Shown: positions 18,345 through 27,975, counted from the first letter of the stretch. The stretch is DNA of 64,000 nt from Nostoc calcicola FACHB-3891 (GCF_014697355.1 NZ_JACJRQ010000032.1:25070-89069), one strand, 5' to 3'. Notes: generated by a model not told the origin, from the letters alone. Numbers and translations: made by a program.

Positions 18345-19859
18345 ATGACTACTCCATCACTCACCACCGCCCAGATTAACGCTGTGCAATCCCATATCAA
18401 AAAAACGTGGAAAACGTTAACGCGATCGCACGAACACTTATTACAATCTGCCAAGGATAGTAAGCTAGATCACGAATCAGAAACACCGTGGATTGTCTAC
18501 ATTTCACCTTTGGAAGATTGTCCAAACGTCCAATCTGTGTTAGAGCGATCGCTATCTCGCCAGGATATGCAAAGAATTGAAATTCGCACTTTGCCGAGCG
18601 AAGTTGAAGCAATTAAAGAACATGGATTATTATACCTGCCAGGTCCTTATGTGGTGCCCGGTGGTCGCTTTAACGAAATGTATGGTTGGGACAGCTACTT
18701 TATATTATTGGGACTTCTGCACGATGGAGAATTGGAATTAGCCCAAAGTCAGGTAGACCAATTACTCTACCAGGTGCAGCATTACGGTACTATCCTCAAT
18801 TCCAACCGGACTTACATGCTGTCGCGATCGCAGCCGCCCGTGCTGAGTATGATGGTTCTGGCGCTATTCCAGCACACCCAGGATGAAGAGTGGCTCAAGT
18901 CAACAGTACCCCTGCTAGAACGATTTTACTATTACTGGGTAGTACCGCCCCACCTGAATGCTGCAACAGGTTTATCCCGATTTTATGCTTTTGGGGAAGG
19001 TCCTGCGCCAGAAGTTTTGTTTTCTGAGCGAGATGAGCAGGGAAAAAGCCACTACGATCGCGTTAAGGAGTACTACCAAACCTTTGAGGTTGAGGATTAT
19101 GACGTTAGTCTTTACTACGATCGCGAAAATGATGAACTGACCAACTTATTTTACAAGGGCGATCGCACCATGCGCGAGTCGGGTTTTGATATCACTAACC
19201 GATTTGGCCCCTTCAGTGCTGATATTCTCCATTATGCTCCCGTGTGTCTGAACAGTTTGCTGTATCAGATGGAACAAGACTTAGCGGAAATTAACGAGAT
19301 TTTCGGTAACGAAGAACTAGTGCAACAATGGCGCGAACGTGCAGATATCCGCCGCGATCGCATCGACCAATGTCTTTGGGATGAAGAACATGGGCTTTAT
19401 CTAGACTATCACTTCCAGAGTGGCGAACGTCGGCGTTATGAATTTGCCACAACATTTTATCCCCTCTGGCTAGGAATTGCTTCCCCAAGCCAAGCCAAGC
19501 GCCTGGTTGAAAATCTCTCTTTGTTTGAAGCCCCAGGAGGAATTTTTACTAGTACTCGTGTCACTGGTAACCAGTGGGATGCCCCCTTTGGCTGGGCACC
19601 GCTGACATTAATAGCTGTCCTTGGACTTCATCGCTATGGATATCATACAGAAGGCGATCGCATTGCCAATAAATTCCTTGCTATGGTAGTTAAGGAATTC
19701 CAGCGTCACAACACCTTAGTTGAAAAATATGATGTTGAACGCTGTTCTGCCAACGTTTCCAATGAAATCTGCTTTGGATATAGTTCTAATGAAGTTGGTT
19801 TCGGCTGGACAAATGGAGTGATTCTAGAACTTTTAGCAGCGTCTGGGAGAAAAGTTTAA
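18345..19859 (+). CDS. treH: Trehalase (GH37)
   Basis: This 504-aa enzyme hydrolyses trehalose to two glucose. Seen: trehalase signature 1 as PGGRFNEMYGWDSYFILLGL (about residues 105-124) and a later signature NQWDAPFGWAPLTLIAVLGL (about 405-424). The catalytic acid is probably the Asp in ESGFDITNRF, and the EKYDV segment near the end is also typical. There is no signal peptide, so it is cytoplasmic, as known for the neutral trehalase of Nostoc species. It is the third gene of the cluster: TreZ and TreY make trehalose, TreH removes it, and in related strains loss of TreH raises desiccation tolerance. Confidence 0.93.
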   Translation: MTTPSLTTAQINAVQSHIKKTWKTLTRSHEHLLQSAKDSKLDHESETPWIVYISPLEDCPNVQSVLERSLSRQDMQRIEIRTLPSEVEAIKEHGLLYLPGPYVVPGGRFNEMYGWDSYFILLGLLHDGELELAQSQVDQLLYQVQHYGTILNSNRTYMLSRSQPPVLSMMVLALFQHTQDEEWLKSTVPLLERFYYYWVVPPHLNAATGLSRFYAFGEGPAPEVLFSERDEQGKSHYDRVKEYYQTFEVEDYDVSLYYDRENDELTNLFYKGDRTMRESGFDITNRFGPFSADILHYAPVCLNSLLYQMEQDLAEINEIFGNEELVQQWRERADIRRDRIDQCLWDEEHGLYLDYHFQSGERRRYEFATTFYPLWLGIASPSQAKRLVENLSLFEAPGGIFTSTRVTGNQWDAPFGWAPLTLIAVLGLHRYGYHTEGDRIANKFLAMVVKEFQRHNTLVEKYDVERCSANVSNEICFGYSSNEVGFGWTNGVILELLAASGRKV

Positions 19860-19928
19860 ATCAAGAATCCCACAAAGCTTGTTTTGCATAGGACTTACGC
19901 AAAAACTCTCTTAAACTCTCATTCACTG

Positions 19929-19956
19929 GTAGGGTAGCACAGCTGTGCTACCCTAC
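19929..19956. repeat. REP family 2 palindrome
   Basis: Perfect GTAGGGTAGCACAG / CTGTGCTACCCTAC palindrome between treH and the toxin-antitoxin cluster, identical to the copy at 5435. Confidence 0.85.
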
Positions 19957-20055
19957 CCATGTACCTCATTCAAATGAGAATTGCTATAGTAAGCTTTTCT
20001 TTTGCATCTGTTTACATTTTCACTCCCCTTATTTACCATTACTCTCTTTGTTTAT

Positions 20056-20280
20056 CTATGCAACTTCCAAAGATTTTCCCAGCGTCTTAGGCTCAGGTAG
20101 AGTTTCACCGTCAGCCAAAGATGACTCAATCAGCATTTCTAAAACTTCCTGAGCATTTTTCAAAGCTTCATCGTAAGTCTCTCCGTGAGTGTGACAAAAT
20201 TCTCCCCATTCAGGAAGACTGACAACAAAACACTCATCTTCATCAGACCACTGGATAATAATTGTGTAGTGAGAATTCAT
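20056..20280 (-). CDS. hicB: HicB-family antitoxin, copy 1
   Basis: This 74-aa protein reads YTIIIQWSDEDECFVVSLPEW...HTHGETYDEALKNAQEVLEMLIES, the classic HicB partial RNase-H fold (W-x-x-E-D-x-x-Y/F-V-V-x-x-P-E). Its start overlaps the end of the upstream hicA by 4 bp, so the two are translationally coupled in the usual toxin-antitoxin order. About 500 bp upstream lies a second copy (20558) that shares the last part of the protein (SSLADG...LPEP.TLGKSLEVA) and the downstream non-coding sequence. This points to a local duplication. Confidence 0.85.
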   Translation of the reverse strand: MNSHYTIIIQWSDEDECFVVSLPEWGEFCHTHGETYDEALKNAQEVLEMLIESSLADGETLPEPKTLGKSLEVA

Positions 20281-20504
20281 TCTTTTTCTTTCTCTTGAGT
20301 ATTTTTAATTTCTTCTAACCTTTGAAGTGCATTATTAACGTCTTTTTCTTGGTAAGCTTTAGCATCACTTCCGTCTTTACCTGATATAGTCACTCTCCCA
20401 GGTAAAAGAGGATGATACCAATTAGTATGGCTACCTTTCCCAGGACGGTAGGCAAACCCTGCTTGCAACAATAAGCTTTTGAGTTCTCTAATTTTCTTGG
20501 GCAT
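20277..20504 (-). CDS. hicA: HicA-family mRNA interferase toxin
   Basis: This 75-aa protein has the complete HicA layout: IRELKSLLLQAGFAYRPGKGSHTNWYHP, with catalytic His in G-K-G-S-H (about residue 25), then GRVTISGKDGSDAKAYQEKDVNNALQRL. Family knowledge: it cleaves mRNA without the ribosome and is silenced by HicB. The gene is followed by hicB with a 4-bp overlap. Upstream lies a HicB copy with its own relE partner, giving five small genes in one direction. Confidence 0.85.
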   Translation of the reverse strand: MPKKIRELKSLLLQAGFAYRPGKGSHTNWYHPLLPGRVTISGKDGSDAKAYQEKDVNNALQRLEEIKNTQEKEKE

Positions 20505-20557
20505 AGCCTCTGTTTACATTTTCACTCCCCTGATTTACCAGTACTCTCTTTGCTTAT

Positions 20558-20782
20558 CTATGCAACTTCCAAAGACTTTCCTAGTGTATTAGGCTCTGGG
20601 AGAGATTTACCATCAGCCAAAGATGATTCAATCAGCATTTCTAAAACTTCCTGAGCATTTTTAAGAGCGTCTTCGTAAGTCTCTCCGTGAGTGCAAGGCT
20701 GCATTATATCCGTAAACTCAGGTAGCAAAACCACATAACATTGGTCTGCCTCTGACCATTGAATCACGATTGTATATTTCAT
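20558..20782 (-). CDS. HicB-family antitoxin, copy 2
   Basis: This paralogue of the copy at 20056 has 74 aa (YTIVIQWSEADQCYVVLLPEF...HGETYEDALKNAQEVLEMLIES). It has no hicA of its own. Instead it follows a RelE-type toxin gene by 2 bp and precedes hicA by about 50 bp. It could serve the downstream HicA as a second antitoxin, or be a remnant of a hicAB duplication in which hicA was lost. The duplicated block includes about 60 bp downstream of both stop codons. Confidence 0.8.
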   Translation of the reverse strand: MKYTIVIQWSEADQCYVVLLPEFTDIMQPCTHGETYEDALKNAQEVLEMLIESSLADGKSLPEPNTLGKSLEVA

Positions 20783-20784
20783 AT

Positions 20785-21045
20785 TTATTCATAAGCTTCT
20801 CGTCGATGAGCAATAGTAGTTACCATGACTTGATTTGTTCCATCATCAACTTGATAAATTACTCGATAGTTACCAATGCGATAGCGATAATAACCTGCAA
20901 AGTCACCTTTGAGAGGTTTAACATTAGGATGAAACCGAGGATTTTGTTCTAGTTGCTCAAAGCATCTAGCAACCTTTTTGGCTAAAGCTTGGTCTGCTGT
21001 AGCAAAAATCTCCTCGGCTTTGGCAGATAACACAACGTTATACAT
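20785..21045 (-). CDS. RelE/ParE-superfamily toxin
   Basis: This 86-aa protein has the usual RelE core: a helical start (KAEEIFATADQALAKKVARCFEQLEQNPRFHPNVKPLKG) and then YYRYRIGNYRVIYQVDDGTNQVMVTTIAHRREAYE, with the conserved R-Y-R-I-G-x-Y-R-V-x-Y segment and the final H-R-R-x-x-Y. Family knowledge: a ribosome-dependent mRNA cutter (RelE) or gyrase poison (ParE). The start overlaps the antitoxin gene by 8 bp, the usual coupling for such pairs. Confidence 0.85.
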   Translation of the reverse strand: MYNVVLSAKAEEIFATADQALAKKVARCFEQLEQNPRFHPNVKPLKGDFAGYYRYRIGNYRVIYQVDDGTNQVMVTTIAHRREAYE

Positions 21046-21268
21046 CAGACCGAATTGTTCTCCAGCTTTTTACCCGACCTTCAGCAATATCTTTTTTACC
21101 TTCTTCAAATGATTCAATAAATCCAGGGATATCAAGTAACTCTTGGGTAGCATCTTCACTCTCTTTATCTGCTAGATATGCTAAAAATTCAGCAACCAGT
21201 TGTAGGCGTTCTGAAGATAATACATCTAGATATTGGTTAATTTGCTGACGAACTTCTGTGTTATTCAT
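21038..21268 (-). CDS. Antitoxin partner of the RelE-type toxin
   Basis: This 76-aa protein reads MNNTEVRQQINQYLDVLSSERLQLVAEFLAYLADKESEDATQELLDIPGF and ends KSWRTIRSDV. The first half is typical of the cyanobacterial small antitoxins of the DUF2281-like type (a helix with L-S-x-E-R-L-x-x-V-x-x-F-L). The tail is probably disordered until it binds toxin. It sits directly upstream of, and overlaps, the relE-like gene. The exact DNA-binding family is uncertain. Confidence 0.75.
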   Translation of the reverse strand: MNNTEVRQQINQYLDVLSSERLQLVAEFLAYLADKESEDATQELLDIPGFIESFEEGKKDIAEGRVKSWRTIRSDV

Positions 21269-21283
21269 ATTTGTGCAACTCTT

Positions 21284-24200
21284 TTACTTCTCTAATTGTG
21301 CCAACTTCTTCTGAGCAAATTCCCGCACTTGCTCATCTGGGTCATTGTCGGCGCGATCGCGCAACAGTGGTAAAGTCTGCTCATGCTGAGGAAATTGCTT
21401 GATAATTATCTCCAGTGCAATGCGCCGAGGATTAGTTTGATCCTTTTTCTTGCGCTCAAAGGAGTCATCAACAGCGCAGTTGTAGTAGATGTCAAACAAC
21501 TCAGGCTGATATTTAAAGTGTTTAGCTAATAGTTGGACTGCTACACCTCGCACATAGTAGCTATCATCCTGGGTAGCGCGTTCTTTGAGGAAGGATTTGG
21601 TGTCGGGGTCATCTTTGAAGTTTTTCGCTAATTCTTGGACTGCTGTATATCGCACATCGCTGTTATTAGCGTTGGTAGCGCGTTCTTTGAGGAAGGATTT
21701 GCTGTTGGGGTCATCTTTGAAGTTCTTCGCTAATTCTTGGACTCCTGCACGTCGCATATAATAGCTATTATTCTTGATAGCGCGTTCTTTGAGGAAGGAT
21801 TTGCTGTCGGAATCATCTTTGAAGTTCTGCGCTAATTCTTGGACTGCTGCACGTCGCACATTCCAGTTATCATCCTGGGTAGCGCGTTCTTTGAGGAAGG
21901 ATTTGGTTTCGGGGTCATCTTTGAAGTTCTTCGCTAATTCTTGGACTGCTGCACGTCGCACATCGTTGTCATTATCGTTGGTAGCGCGTTCTTTGAGGAA
22001 GGATTTGGTTTCAGGGTCATCTTTGAAGTTCTTCGCTAATTCTTGGACTGCTGCACATCGCACATCGTTGTCATTATCGTTGGTAGCGCGTTCTTTGAGG
22101 AAGGATTTGGTTTCAGGGTCATCTTTGAAGTTCTTCGCTAATTCTTGGACTGCTGCACGTCGCACATCGTTGTCATTATCGTTGGTAGCACGTTCTTTGA
22201 GGAAGGATTTGGTTTCGGGGTCATCTTTGAAGTTCTGCACTAATTCTTGGACTGCTGCACGTCGCACAAAGTAGCTATCATCGTTGGTAGCACGTTCTTT
22301 GAGGAAGGATTTGGTTTCGGGGTCATCTTTGAAGTTCTGCACTAATTCTTGGACTGCTGCACGTCGCACAAAGTAGCTATCATCGTTGGTAGCACGTTCT
22401 TTGAGGAAGGATTTGGTTTCGGGGTCATCTTTGAAGTTCTGCACTAATTCTTGGACTGCTGCACGTCGCACAAAGTAGCTATCATCGTTGGTAGCACGTT
22501 CTTTGAGGAAGAATTTGGTTTCGAGGCCATCTTTGAAGTTCTTCGCTAATTCTTGGACTGCTGCACGTCGCACATTGTAGCTATCATCTTGGGTAGTGCG
22601 TTCTTTGAGCCAGGTTTTGGTGTCGGGAGATTCTTGCCAAGTCGTCGCAATTGCGCTGACTGCTTGAGTGCAAATTTCTTGAACTAGCTTAGTTTCTTCT
22701 TCATCCTGATAGAGGACATAATAGTACCAGAGATCATATTTAGTTAAGGCTTTTAGCTCATTAAGTAATTTATTAGCCGTTGACGCGATCGCCGAGCGAT
22801 TTCTCACCTCTACAAGACATTTAGCCGCTAAAAAGAGATTGACAAACTTTTCCTCTTCGCCATCTTGCACCATTAAATACTCAAGAATCTCCCCAACAAA
22901 TCTTGGCTCAATCATTCCCGCAATTAGCAGCAAGACCTCATGCCAACTTTCATCTTGCCAGTGTTTGCCAAAAACTTCATTCTTAAGTTCCTCAATAGTC
23001 AGCGTTTGCGTTTCTTTAAACTGCCAGACAAACTCCCAAGCACAGAAATATTCTAAAAATGTCCGATGCACAAAAGCATAATAATCCGCACCCAGAAAAC
23101 ATAACATAAAGTTGCGAGTCCGCAGTTGATTAATCATCACCCGCGCCACTTCTCTGGATTTATCAAATTCTATGGTTTTGAGATAATCAGTCAGAACTTT
23201 GACTAAATCATTTTCATTAATCAAATTACCTGCCAAACCTTTCTCATCAGTTTGCATTTTATAAGCAACCTGACGCAGCATCGCTTGTTTATCTTTATAA
23301 TCTATTGTCTTAGGATCTAACCTCTTATCTTCTGTCAAAGCGCGTTCCACATCCCATTGATGTAGCAGTACCCGCGATGCTTGATCGTAAAGTGTAGCTC
23401 TATCTCTTGGCAGTTCTTGATTACGATTAAGAATTGCCATCATCGTCAACAGCAGAGGATTTCCCGCCAATTCTGCAATAGATTTGGAAGTTTCAATTCC
23501 TCTTTGTAGCCGTTCCCGTTTTCTCTCCTTATCAACTGCATCGGTAAAAGTTAACTCATGCCAACGGTAGATAAAATCCTGAATTTGTTCTGAGTCTAAA
23601 TCTTGTAATATAAAGTGACGAAACTCAGCATTAAGTAATCGTTGCGGTTTATAGCCAATAATCCGAGAAGTGACAATTACCTGCACATCAGGATACTCAT
23701 TAGTAAAGCGATGAATATCAGTAATTACATCTTCTCGCTTACCAGGGTCAAATACCTCATCCAAACCATCAAACATCACTAAGGCATTACCAGCTTTTAA
23801 TTGTTTATCTAGTTCAAGCTGATTGAGATGATGAACAGCACCACTACATTGATGAAAGAATTCGAGAAAATTATTGCACTCTTTATCTTCCCGTCGCCGC
23901 ATATAAGTGCGTAATTCAATTAGCAAGGGAATTGGTAATGAGATAACATTATCCAGTGGTGACTCAGCCCAATTCAAAGCCAAAAATTGCAACAATGTAG
24001 ACTTCCCTGAACCAGGATCGCCCAAAATCACAAGATATTTATAATCTTGCTTTTTATTGACAACATCTAAAACTGAACGGATTGGCTGTTCAAAATAAAC
24101 TCGTTTGTGGCGTTCTAATTCTTGCAATTCAACTTCTGCTTCTACTTGGTCACTTTCTCGCAGCCGTCTAAGATGTTCTTTAGGCAGTTCGTGAACTTGT

Positions 24201-24904
24201 GGTAAAACTTGATGAGCTTCCCGGACATTTTGAGCAGTAAAAATCCGCCATAATTTCAGTTCGTTATAGGCATAGCCGCTAGTATCTAAGCTATCTAATT
24301 TAATATTACCATAGCGCTCGCGGATTCCTTCTTGATATTTAAATAAATTAAAATCTACAATAACACCAGCAATTTCTTTGGTATTGATTTCAATATCAGA
24401 TAATTTTTGTAATTCTAGGATATGGTGTAATTCTTTTGAATCTAAAAGAAGTTCTTGCACTTGTGTAAAATACTGTTCTGTAAGCGATCGCCAGTTAAAC
24501 TTAGATGGTAGAGGTTTTAATTGCAGCCTGTTCCAACTATCTTCTAGCTTTTTAGCATCTAGAGAATCACAATTAATATCAAAAGCCTTGCCAAGAATTT
24601 CTATAACTAACCGATCGCTGAGAAACTTCTTGATATCTTGGGTGTAATCTTTAATTTCAGTTTCACCAAGTTTGCAGCGAACCTTTAACTGCTGTTGCAT
24701 CAGTTGTAAAAATTCCTTTAATGCTTTGCCAGCAGCAATTTCTATATCTTCCTTCTTAAATTTCTGGACAATTTTGCTAGGGATGCCTTTTAATAAATCT
24801 TTAGCCCAATCTTTAGCAGCATCCTTGGCTAAGTCTTCGAGAATGGGTTTAAAAATAAACCCAGCAGCCTGAGTTACACCCCAAATAGCTAACCAGTCCA
24901 GCAT
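21284..24904 (-). CDS. NACHT NTPase with young HEAT-like repeat array
   Basis: This is a STAND-class NLR-like protein (1206 aa from the chosen start). An amphipathic N-terminal helical region (residues 1-250) starts MLDWLAIWGVTQAAGFIFKPIL. The NACHT domain follows with Walker A GDPGSGKST near 298, Walker B LVMFDGLDEVF near 380 and the sensor VTSRIIGY. From about residue 770 come 11 nearly identical 34-aa helical repeats (DDPETKSFLKERATND...VRRAAVQELAKNF) and two divergent ones. The repeats are also near-identical in DNA (102-bp period), so they expanded recently. I start at 24904, because the in-frame codons upstream translate intergenic ATTCGTA repeats. Family knowledge: bacterial NACHT proteins include antiphage sensors; the repeats would bind the trigger. 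The nearest upstream gene is a kinase, divergent. Confidence 0.9.
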   Translation of the reverse strand: MLDWLAIWGVTQAAGFIFKPILEDLAKDAAKDWAKDLLKGIPSKIVQKFKKEDIEIAAGKALKEFLQLMQQQLKVRCKLGETEIKDYTQDIKKFLSDRLVIEILGKAFDINCDSLDAKKLEDSWNRLQLKPLPSKFNWRSLTEQYFTQVQELLLDSKELHHILELQKLSDIEINTKEIAGVIVDFNLFKYQEGIRERYGNIKLDSLDTSGYAYNELKLWRIFTAQNVREAHQVLPQVHELPKEHLRRLRESDQVEAEVELQELERHKRVYFEQPIRSVLDVVNKKQDYKYLVILGDPGSGKSTLLQFLALNWAESPLDNVISLPIPLLIELRTYMRRREDKECNNFLEFFHQCSGAVHHLNQLELDKQLKAGNALVMFDGLDEVFDPGKREDVITDIHRFTNEYPDVQVIVTSRIIGYKPQRLLNAEFRHFILQDLDSEQIQDFIYRWHELTFTDAVDKERKRERLQRGIETSKSIAELAGNPLLLTMMAILNRNQELPRDRATLYDQASRVLLHQWDVERALTEDKRLDPKTIDYKDKQAMLRQVAYKMQTDEKGLAGNLINENDLVKVLTDYLKTIEFDKSREVARVMINQLRTRNFMLCFLGADYYAFVHRTFLEYFCAWEFVWQFKETQTLTIEELKNEVFGKHWQDESWHEVLLLIAGMIEPRFVGEILEYLMVQDGEEEKFVNLFLAAKCLVEVRNRSAIASTANKLLNELKALTKYDLWYYYVLYQDEEETKLVQEICTQAVSAIATTWQESPDTKTWLKERTTQDDSYNVRRAAVQELAKNFKDGLETKFFLKERATNDDSYFVRRAAVQELVQNFKDDPETKSFLKERATNDDSYFVRRAAVQELVQNFKDDPETKSFLKERATNDDSYFVRRAAVQELVQNFKDDPETKSFLKERATNDNDNDVRRAAVQELAKNFKDDPETKSFLKERATNDNDNDVRCAAVQELAKNFKDDPETKSFLKERATNDNDNDVRRAAVQELAKNFKDDPETKSFLKERATQDDNWNVRRAAVQELAQNFKDDSDSKSFLKERAIKNNSYYMRRAGVQELAKNFKDDPNSKSFLKERATNANNSDVRYTAVQELAKNFKDDPDTKSFLKERATQDDSYYVRGVAVQLLAKHFKYQPELFDIYYNCAVDDSFERKKKDQTNPRRIALEIIIKQFPQHEQTLPLLRDRADNDPDEQVREFAQKKLAQLEK

Positions 24905-25259
24905 AATACTCGCGTCTGTTGAGATTTTGATTACGAGTATATACACTAGCTTGAACAAATAATTCGTAATTCTTAATTCGTAATTCGTAATTCGTAATTC
25001 GTAATTAGTTGGAGTCATAGCCCCCACCAAATCAAAGATTTGGTGGTGCAATAATTCAGTGGTGAGTCTGAATCCCCCACTGATAGCGTAGCGTTACCGA
25101 GTCTTCTCCCAAGGGGAGACGCACTCGCGTTCGAGCGTCTTCATTCTGACTCCTGAATTCTGACTTCTGAATTCTTCTTCAACTACTATTTTGCGATTTC
25201 TCAGAGCAATAGCTTGTAGCTAAGCGATAATAAATACATTTGCTTATAGACGCACAGTT
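24905..25259. other. Intergenic region between NACHT gene and kinase gene
   Basis: Holds ATTCGTA heptamer repeats (24955-25015), a strong hairpin CCACCAAATC/GATTTGGTGG at 25024-25046 and a second hairpin TCTCCC/GGGGAGA near 25105-25120 of a kind common in Nostoc intergenic DNA. Promoters of both divergent genes must lie here, but no clear box is visible. Confidence 0.6.
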
Positions 25260-27584
25260 ATGACCTGCTGTCTCAATCCAGCTTGCCACAATCCGCCCAA
25301 TCCCGATCGCACAATGTTTTGCTACAACTGCGGCGCAGGATTGGTAGTGTTGAGAAACCGCTATCGCCCAATTAAATCATTAGGTGGTGGGGGATTTGGT
25401 AAAACTTATTTGGCAGAAGATATCGACAAACTAAATGAGCATTGTGTCATCAAGCAGTTTGCACCGCAAGTCCAGGGAACAGCAGCACTAAACAAAGCCA
25501 CAGAACTATTTGAGCAAGAAGCAAAGCGACTGCAACAGTTAGGAAAACATCCCCAAATTCCTACACTATTGGCGTATTTTAATGAAGATAATCGCCTGTA
25601 TTTGGTGCAGGAGTTTATCGATGGGCAGAATTTATTGGTTGAATTACAACAGCAGGGAATTTTCGACGAGCAAAAAATAAAAGAATTATTGCTTGATTTA
25701 TTAGATATTCTCAAAATAGTTCATCAACAGCAAGTGATTCACCGCGATATCAAACCAGAGAATATCATTCGTCACAGTGATGGTAAGTTTGTGTTGATTG
25801 ACTTTGGTGCATCGAAGCAACTGACAGCAACAGTGATGACGCAAATAGGAACAACCATCGGTTCCCTTGGTTATGCACCATTGGAACAGATGCAGGGAGG
25901 TGAAGCTTACCCAGCCAGTGATTTATATAGTCTTGGTGCAACTTGCTTTCACCTATTGAGTGGAATTCACCCTTGGGATTTGTGGAAACGACAAGGTTAT
26001 AGTTGGGTTGCGAGTTGGCGAGAACATTTGCAGCAACCAGTAAATCAGAATTTGGGGCGGATACTGGATAAATTGTTGCAAGAAGAACACCAGCAGCGTT
26101 ATCAGTCAGCAACGGAAGTATTACAAGCGTTAAATTCACAGCCGATACCAGTAACTGTGCCTGTTACTCTTCCAATACAACAGACTCAACCAGCTATCTC
26201 TGGTAGTTTGAAAAAGCCTATACCTAAACACTTCATTGTCCTTCCATTATTAATATTAATTGGTGCTGGCACGGTTTATTCATTGCAAGGAATAACAAAT
26301 AGTGTTGAAAATTACAACCGTCAAGGAATAGAAAAATACAATAATCAAGATTTTCGCGGTGCTATTGAAGATTACAATGAAGCTATTAAAATTAATCCTA
26401 ATTTTGCAAAAGCTTACTACAATCGGGGTAATGCTCACTATGATTTAGGGGAAAAGCAAGAAGCAATAGAGGATTACAACCAAGCTATTAAACTTAATTC
26501 TAAATATGCGGAAGCTTACTATCAGCATGGGCTTCTAGAACAAGATAACCAAAAAGCTATAGACTACTTCCGTCAAGCCGCAGAGTTATTTGTTGCACAA
26601 GGAAGTCAAGGTGATGCCAAACGTAGTCAAGGACAAGTACGTTCTTTATTGAAAGATTATCAGGGAGCGATCGCTGCTTATACTGAAGCGATTGGGCTGA
26701 ACTCCAACGATTTAAAGGCTTACATCAACCGGGGTGTAGCTCGTGGTAATTTAGGAGAGCATCAAGCAGCGATCGCAGATTACAACCAAGCCATCAAAAT
26801 TAATCCTAAGTTTGCATTGGCTTACAACAATCGGGGTGCTGCTCACAGTAATTTAGAAAAAAAGCAAGCTGCAATTGAAGATTTCAACCAAGCCATCAGA
26901 ATTAATCCTAACTTTGTATTGGCTTACAACAACCGAGGTTTTGCTTACTATGAATTAGGAGATAAGCAAGCCGCAATTGCAGATTACAACCAAGCCCTGA
27001 AAATTGATCCCAACTATGCAGATGCTTACAAAAACCGGGGTAGTGTTCGCTATGATTTAGGAGATAATCAAGCTGCAATTGAAGATTTTAACCAAGCCCT
27101 GAAAATTAACCCCAACTATGCAGATGCTTACATTAGACGGGGTGTAGCTCGTTCTGCTTTAGGAAATAAGCAAGCTGCAATTGAAGACTACACCCAAGCC
27201 ATCACAATTAATCCCAACTATGCGCTAGTTTATAACAACCGGGGTATTGCTCGCTCTGATTTAGGAGATAACAAAGCTGCAATTGAAGATTACAACCAAG
27301 CCCTGAAAATTAATCCCAAATATGCAGATGCTTACATCAATCGGGGTGTAGCTCGCTCTGCTTTAGGAGATAAGCAAACTGCAATTGAAGACTACACCCA
27401 AGCCATCACAATTAATCCCAATTATGCACTAGCTTACAACAACCGGGGCAATGCTCGCTCTGCTTTAGGAGATAAGCAAGCTGCGATTATAGATTTTCGT
27501 AAATCTGCCGATTTGTATAAGCAACAAGGAAAAGAAAGTGATTATCAAGATGCTCTCAACCGCATTAAACAAATCGAGCAATAA
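25260..27584 (+). CDS. Ser/Thr protein kinase with zinc ribbon and TPR array
   Basis: This 774-aa kinase opens with a zinc-ribbon-like knot (Cys4, Cys9, Cys21, Cys24). The Hanks kinase domain covers about 32-300: LGGGGFGKTYLAED, HRDIKPENII near 161 and DFGASKQL. One membrane helix is at about 324-342 (HFIVLPLLILIGAGTVYSL). Roughly 12 TPR units of 34 aa follow (A-Y-x-N-R-G-x-A-x-x-x-L-G-x-x-x-A-A-I-x-D-Y-x-Q-A-I-x-I-N-P). The family occurs widely in filamentous cyanobacteria, where kinase plus TPR gives a scaffold for partner proteins. The predicted topology puts the TPR part outside the cytoplasm. It is a single gene; 14 bp after the stop a MITE-like element begins. Confidence 0.88.
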   Translation: MTCCLNPACHNPPNPDRTMFCYNCGAGLVVLRNRYRPIKSLGGGGFGKTYLAEDIDKLNEHCVIKQFAPQVQGTAALNKATELFEQEAKRLQQLGKHPQIPTLLAYFNEDNRLYLVQEFIDGQNLLVELQQQGIFDEQKIKELLLDLLDILKIVHQQQVIHRDIKPENIIRHSDGKFVLIDFGASKQLTATVMTQIGTTIGSLGYAPLEQMQGGEAYPASDLYSLGATCFHLLSGIHPWDLWKRQGYSWVASWREHLQQPVNQNLGRILDKLLQEEHQQRYQSATEVLQALNSQPIPVTVPVTLPIQQTQPAISGSLKKPIPKHFIVLPLLILIGAGTVYSLQGITNSVENYNRQGIEKYNNQDFRGAIEDYNEAIKINPNFAKAYYNRGNAHYDLGEKQEAIEDYNQAIKLNSKYAEAYYQHGLLEQDNQKAIDYFRQAAELFVAQGSQGDAKRSQGQVRSLLKDYQGAIAAYTEAIGLNSNDLKAYINRGVARGNLGEHQAAIADYNQAIKINPKFALAYNNRGAAHSNLEKKQAAIEDFNQAIRINPNFVLAYNNRGFAYYELGDKQAAIADYNQALKIDPNYADAYKNRGSVRYDLGDNQAAIEDFNQALKINPNYADAYIRRGVARSALGNKQAAIEDYTQAITINPNYALVYNNRGIARSDLGDNKAAIEDYNQALKINPKYADAYINRGVARSALGDKQTAIEDYTQAITINPNYALAYNNRGNARSALGDKQAAIIDFRKSADLYKQQGKESDYQDALNRIKQIEQ

Positions 27585-27597
27585 CCAGATTACCTAG

Positions 27598-27722
27598 CAA
27601 TACGGTTCGGTTAAAGGGGAAAGGGGAAAGGGGAAAGGTTTCAAATACATCCAAATCCCCTTACCCCAAAACCATTTCCCAGACCACAAGGGAAGTTCAT
27701 ACTGCTTATCCGAACCGTATTG
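27598..27722. mobile_element. MITE-like element B, copy 1
   Basis: A 125-bp non-coding unit with perfect 13-bp terminal inverted repeats CAATACGGTTCGG / CCGAACCGTATTG. Directly outside lie GATTACCTAG (left) and GATTACTTAG (right), a 10-bp target duplication with one change. The interior has AAAGGGG repeats. A second copy is at 63022-63132. Confidence 0.85.
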
Positions 27723-27975
27723 GATTACTTAGTTGTTCAAAAGCGTTTTGTCAGAATCCAGTATTTCTTCGGCTGAAGGTAACTACTTTGGCTAATTGTA
27801 GGCTAACATAGCTAGTTTCCTTAACACTCAGCCGAATTATAGCAATTAACTGCGATGATTATTCTCTGATGCACAGGTATTAGCGATCGCAGCAATAAAA
27901 TAGAGAAAAGCGATCGCATCCAACCCGATTTAAAAGTAAAAATATCAGCAAAACCCCATAATTGGAGGTGCAGCA

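Noticed and set aside
24905..25051. N-terminal extension of the NACHT protein
   Set aside because: Residues TNYELRITNYELR come from intergenic heptamer repeats; MLDWLAIWG at 24904 is the natural start.
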